From: an uncultured Bacteroidales bacterium
Lineage (GTDB): Bacteria; Bacteroidota; Bacteroidia; Bacteroidales; UBA932
Assembly (NCBI GenBank): GCA_944323805.1
Contig: CALUTW010000020.1
Span: forward strand, 1 to 37,904
Direction: 5' to 3'
DNA: 37,904 bases
Shown: one piece after another, positions 34,357 to 37,904 of the stretch
Numbering within the stretch: position 1 is the first letter of the stretch
Layout: each line of letters starts with the position of its first letter
Notes under the pieces: generated by a model
Database searches by the model: none
What the model saw: the letters and a program-made list of their open reading frames with translations, nothing else
What the model was told of the DNA's origin: nothing
Translations under genes and position numbers: made by a program

Positions 34357-35931
34357 ATGATGAAAAAGATATTTATGATGCTTACCGCAGCCTCTCTCAT
34401 GTTCATGGGTGGCTGTACGGAAGAGAAGCAGGACCCGGATGCAGAGCAACCGTCAGATACGGTTTTTCTTTCGCAGGAAACAGTATCAGTTGATAATTCC
34501 GGTGGTCTGGCAGAGGTTGTAGTGACGAGTTCCGGAGACTGGAGGATGTCCGGCGGGGCGGAATGGTCTGTGCCGTCAGCTGTCGAAGGAAAGAGCGGAG
34601 ACAAGATTACATTCGAGATTGCCCCGAATGACACCGATGCCGACAGGGAGGCCCGGTACAAGATATTTACCGGCTCTGCTGTCGCTGAACTGACAATAAG
34701 GAATGTCGCCGGCTATGTGATGGAGCTTACATCCGATGCAGGCAATAGCCTCACAGTGGAAGAGTCCGTCGTATATATAAGGCTCAAGACAAATATTCCA
34801 GCCGATGAACTCGACCTGTCGTTTACGGACAGGGGGAATGACTGGATCAGTTGTGAAAGCACCACCGAGGTCTTCGGGACCGTAGTCATGAAGATGAAAG
34901 TCTTTGCCAATACTGGCTATGCCCCACGTTCAAGTGTCCTTACAATCAGCGGGCATGACCTTTCAGCCACTGTGGATTTCTCACAGGACCAGGTGGATTT
35001 GCTTTCTGTCCCTGAAGATGACCTCCTGCATGAATTTGATGAAAATGGCGGTTCATTCAGCATTTCTGTTTCGCATAATATCGGATACACTGTCGGTGAG
35101 TTGCCTGAATGGATTCAGCAGGATGGCGAGATTGTTTCATCCGATGACCGGGACAATCCGGGACTGAAGACAGATATCATCAGCTATAAGGTCTTCGAAT
35201 CAGATGAACCGATGCGCAACTGCACAATTGTCATCAAGGATGATGTCGATGGTACCATGTCATTTAATGTCGGTGTCAGCCAGCTTAACGAAAGCATCGA
35301 GACCGGAACCATTCCGGACAGGAACCTGCGTATCTTCCTGGAGTCTGACGGATGGATTGAATTCATTGATCCCGCAAACAATTCGGACCAGGTAATCATC
35401 AATCCGGAGGATGTCATTGATAGTGAATCGGATTATTATCCGATGTTCTATCCGCAAATTGATTATGGGCCTGCAGACATTCAGTCAATGCAGGGTATAG
35501 AATATTTCCCTAATATCACTTCTGTCAATGTTTCGAATAATGACCGTCTTGCCGTAGTGGATATTTCCGGGCTTCATAATGTCACAGGTCTTGTTCAGGT
35601 TCATGGCTGTTCAATCCTTGAAACAGTGTTGTTCGGAGATAATACCGGATCATTGTATATGTCAAACGCCAGCTTTGATGCAGAATGCATTACTGTGACC
35701 GGCACGGCAATAACTACGATAATGGCTCAGGGAGGGCCATATATGAACTATTCCGGTCCGGCAGCATTGGACATCTCCGGTTGTCCGGATATGGCGACAG
35801 TGGATCTTGCAAAACGGTACGGTGTCAAGACCATATATTTGACTGCGGAGCAGAAATCAGCATATGAATCAGGCTCACTTACAATAACATTCGATGCTGA
35901 CAAAAGTCCTGTTGAGCTGGTTGTCAAATGA
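34357..35931 (+). CDS. Lipoprotein with three BACON-type domains and LRR-like tail
   Basis: 524 residues, lipobox MGGC (Cys20) followed by TEEKQD, an acidic stretch like surface-export signals of Bacteroidetes lipoproteins. Three beta domains of BACON type lie at about 36-117 (SSGDWRMSGGAEWSVPS), 120-211 and 213-310 (ISVSHNIGYTVGELPEWIQQ). The tail, about 370-500, has irregular repeats such as FPNITSVNVSNNDRLAVVDISG and GPAALDISGCPDMATVDLAK (quoted in part) that resemble leucine-rich repeats. No catalytic motif is seen. Such proteins are thought to bind glycans or hold other PUL proteins at the surface. Starts 29 bases after the GH18 gene; same strand and likely same operon. Confidence 0.8.
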   Translation: MMKKIFMMLTAASLMFMGGCTEEKQDPDAEQPSDTVFLSQETVSVDNSGGLAEVVVTSSGDWRMSGGAEWSVPSAVEGKSGDKITFEIAPNDTDADREARYKIFTGSAVAELTIRNVAGYVMELTSDAGNSLTVEESVVYIRLKTNIPADELDLSFTDRGNDWISCESTTEVFGTVVMKMKVFANTGYAPRSSVLTISGHDLSATVDFSQDQVDLLSVPEDDLLHEFDENGGSFSISVSHNIGYTVGELPEWIQQDGEIVSSDDRDNPGLKTDIISYKVFESDEPMRNCTIVIKDDVDGTMSFNVGVSQLNESIETGTIPDRNLRIFLESDGWIEFIDPANNSDQVIINPEDVIDSESDYYPMFYPQIDYGPADIQSMQGIEYFPNITSVNVSNNDRLAVVDISGLHNVTGLVQVHGCSILETVLFGDNTGSLYMSNASFDAECITVTGTAITTIMAQGGPYMNYSGPAALDISGCPDMATVDLAKRYGVKTIYLTAEQKSAYESGSLTITFDADKSPVELVVK

Positions 35932-36005
35932 CGGCAGGATTCATCAGACAGACAACAATTTTATTATTACGCAAATAACGGAAACACAATTTTAATTCGT
36001 TTTAT

Positions 36006-37808
36006 ATGAAAAAGATTTTTTCAGCTTTGATGGCTTCTGCTGCCATCTTCACTATGTTCTCCTGCTCCAAGGATGAGCCGGAGAATCAGGACCCGGGCTC
36101 AGTTACCCCCCCCGAAACCACTTATGCTGAGCCGGAAATCATATGGGAGTGGAATGAGGATTTCTCTACTGTAGACATTGATGACAATCTTGATGCCGTC
36201 CTTGATATCAAGGCGGAAGCCGGTATCAAGTCCGTTGTCGTGACAGTTGATTCAGACGAACTGGAAAATGTACTTTCAGAGATGTCGCTTTCAAATGTAC
36301 TTGATATCACGTCAGATCAGGCGGTAATTGAAATCTTGAAACGCCTTGCACCGGGACTTCCTGTCGGGGATGCCCTGGTCGGAAAGACAGAGGTCGAGTT
36401 TGACATAACCGGTCTTGTAAATCTGATTCTTGATGTGACGGAGGAGGACAGCGAACACTCATTCATTGTCAAAGTGACTGATAACGAGGAGCAGACTGTA
36501 GAGAAAACCTGCACATTCCATAGGGTTGGAGAGCCTGCAGCCTCCCCTGTTGTCGTATGGACAGCCAATCCTGACGGCACAGCCATGCCTGTGGACGGAA
36601 ATCTTGATGCAAAACTTGCTGTTACGGCTGAAGCCGGTGTCAAGTCCATATACATCACAATCGGTGCTGACCTGCAGGCAATCATTGGCCTTGAGACAGA
36701 AACTTTCGATATTGTTACCGATGAGGCTGCTATCTCAAGGCTTCAGGCAGTATTCGGAGATGAATTTGCAACAGGTTCCGGCTTTGCCGGGCAGCAGGAG
36801 TGCACTGTTGACCTCGCCCCTCTGGCTTCGATGCTTGTCGCTGAAGGGACCAACACAATAAGTGTCACTGTAATTGATACTCAGGACCAGAGATCCGATG
36901 CTCTTGAATGCGATTTTTCAGTAGCAAGCCTTGACGATGGGAGCATATCAACACTCCTTGCGCCATACTCATTTCAGCCGAATCTTCTTGATGAATCTCT
37001 TGAGGCGGTAATTACGCTGGGGTCTCCGGCAATGTTCAAATCTGTCACAATCGATTTTCCGGATGCATTGGCTGCCGAGCTTGCGAAAGAAGGTATCAGC
37101 AATCCTGTTGAACTTGTCAATGACGCCAAGGCAATCGAGTATTTTTCATCTCGGACCGATGTCGAGATTCCGACAGGCGATGAGCTCCGTTACATGAAAG
37201 AGGCAAGGTTTGACTTGACAGCCCTGCTTATGAAACTCAATGACCTTGTAAGTGACGGTACTGTGCAAATGCTTAATATGTCATTTGAAGATTATCTTGA
37301 CCGCTCCTGGGACTTCCGCAGCATATTTGGCGATTACATTTATTTCCAGCCTGAAGTCAAGGCGACATTGTCAATTACATGGCCGGGAAATGAAGATTTC
37401 GCTGAATGGGCATTCTCAGCAGACAACAAGCCGCAGGCGCTCCATATTGAGGCTCCTGACGGAATAAAGTCTCTGACTGTGACAGTGACATCAGATAATT
37501 CAACATATCAGATGTATGTAAACGCATTTACTGGGGATAATGTCCTTGACTTTATAAATGAGAGTGACTCTATAAATACTAATCTTATTGAAGGCTTCGG
37601 ATACGATGGTATAGCTGCTTCATTGAAGGAACTTCCGATAGGGGAGGCTGTAAAGGATGCTACTGAGCTTGATTTTAATCTTGCCGGTTTCCTTGAGTTT
37701 GCAGATTTCATGCGTGCCCCGGGAACACATACATTTGTAATTGACGTAGAAGACAATTCTGGTAACAAGGCTTCTGTAACATGTAAATTTGTCACAGCAG
37801 TAAAGTAA
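36006..37808 (+). CDS. Surface lipoprotein of about four tandem unrecognised beta repeats
   Basis: 600 residues, lipobox MFSC (Cys20) followed by SKDEPENQD, an acidic surface-export-like stretch. The rest is built from about four related units of 120-140 residues starting near 44, 181, 325 and 453. Shared landmarks are EAGIKSVVVTV / EAGVKSIYITI / PAMFKSVTIDF / PDGIKSLTVTV; then LPVGDALVGKTEVEFDITGL and its partners near 254, 388 and 543; and closing strands such as FIVKVTDNEEQTVEKTCTF, ISVTVIDTQDQRSDALECDF and FVIDVEDNSGNKASVTCKF. Unit 3 lacks the closing strand pair. I do not recognise the family. It is the last gene seen, 74 bases after the BACON gene, and its codon use is more AT-rich than the housekeeping genes. 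Confidence 0.8.
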   Translation: MKKIFSALMASAAIFTMFSCSKDEPENQDPGSVTPPETTYAEPEIIWEWNEDFSTVDIDDNLDAVLDIKAEAGIKSVVVTVDSDELENVLSEMSLSNVLDITSDQAVIEILKRLAPGLPVGDALVGKTEVEFDITGLVNLILDVTEEDSEHSFIVKVTDNEEQTVEKTCTFHRVGEPAASPVVVWTANPDGTAMPVDGNLDAKLAVTAEAGVKSIYITIGADLQAIIGLETETFDIVTDEAAISRLQAVFGDEFATGSGFAGQQECTVDLAPLASMLVAEGTNTISVTVIDTQDQRSDALECDFSVASLDDGSISTLLAPYSFQPNLLDESLEAVITLGSPAMFKSVTIDFPDALAAELAKEGISNPVELVNDAKAIEYFSSRTDVEIPTGDELRYMKEARFDLTALLMKLNDLVSDGTVQMLNMSFEDYLDRSWDFRSIFGDYIYFQPEVKATLSITWPGNEDFAEWAFSADNKPQALHIEAPDGIKSLTVTVTSDNSTYQMYVNAFTGDNVLDFINESDSINTNLIEGFGYDGIAASLKELPIGEAVKDATELDFNLAGFLEFADFMRAPGTHTFVIDVEDNSGNKASVTCKFVTAVK

Positions 37809-37904
37809 CCAGATTCTGTAAGAAGTTCGGTAGTGTTTCAAACAGTGTGTCCGGAGTAAGCCTTCAGACCTCTTAGTTCTGCAAATATATCAATTTATCT
37901 GTTA
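37809..37904. other. Right-edge intergenic sequence with a minus-strand -7 box
   Basis: No gene is visible in these last 96 bases. CAAATATA at 37882-37889 is a minus-strand TATATTTG, the same -7 box as in front of the S41 peptidase and sigma genes; the matching -33 position would fall at or past the window edge. No convincing terminator for the PUL was found. Confidence 0.3.

Noticed and set aside
37809..37860. Possible terminator TGTTTCAAACA after the last gene
   Set aside because: The stem is five AT-rich pairs around one base and no T-run follows.
1..37904. Mobile elements, CRISPR arrays, tRNA or rRNA genes
   Set aside because: No regularly spaced repeats, transposase or integrase motifs, or tRNA cloverleaf/rRNA sequence was recognised by eye on either strand.

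Overview
The window looks like a chromosomal segment of a Bacteroidales bacterium. The evidence is the SusC/SusD pair with an ECF sigma/FecR pair, BACON and DUF1735-type lipoproteins, a long SecA (1089 aa) ending in a SEC-C zinc motif, and repeated promoter -7 boxes of the Bacteroidetes type TAnnTTTG. The moderately GC-rich, AGG-rich coding style would fit Rikenellaceae or related uncultured gut Bacteroidales, but the genus cannot be resolved from the sequence alone. No rRNA, tRNA, CRISPR array, transposase or integrase was seen.

Layout. (1) 34-5800, minus strand: recG, a WYL-domain regulator and an S9 peptidase, tightly spaced and ending in a hairpin terminator. (2) 5891-8462, plus strand: pdxA, rnhA and a family 2 glycosyltransferase, reading away from recG. 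(3) 8470-13353, plus strand: the full dTDP-L-rhamnose set in the order rfbA-rfbC-rfbD-rfbB, then a PLP aminotransferase. (4) 13381-17252, plus strand: secA behind a strong promoter and a structured leader, then a bactofilin and a terminator. (5) 17241-23723, minus strand: a tricorn-like S41 protease, a dolichol-phosphate-mannose-synthase-like glycosyltransferase, pyrC and an EamA transporter. (6) 23773-37808: an ECF sigma factor (minus) divergent from a FecR anti-sigma factor (plus), followed by a one-direction run of SusC, SusD and five predicted lipoproteins.

Region 6 is the accessory and most interesting part. It reads as a host-glycan polysaccharide utilization locus (PUL). A SusC receptor with an N-terminal signalling domain would report substrate through FecR to the sigma factor. 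The only clear hydrolase is an Endo H/F-like GH18 endo-beta-N-acetylglucosaminidase behind a DUF1735 domain, so the likely substrate is an N-glycan. It sits beside a second GH18-fold lipoprotein whose catalytic motif has decayed, a DUF1735-LamG lipoprotein, a triple-BACON protein with a leucine-rich-like tail, and a lipoprotein built of about four copies of an unrecognised repeat. The last four of these look like glycan-binding or scaffold proteins rather than enzymes. No exo-glycosidase is present inside the window; the locus may continue to the right.

A recurring theme is structured 5' leaders: hairpins lie between promoter (or upstream gene) and start codon for rfbA, secA, the S41 protease and susC. 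The secA promoter also has a perfect 16-base palindrome in its spacer.
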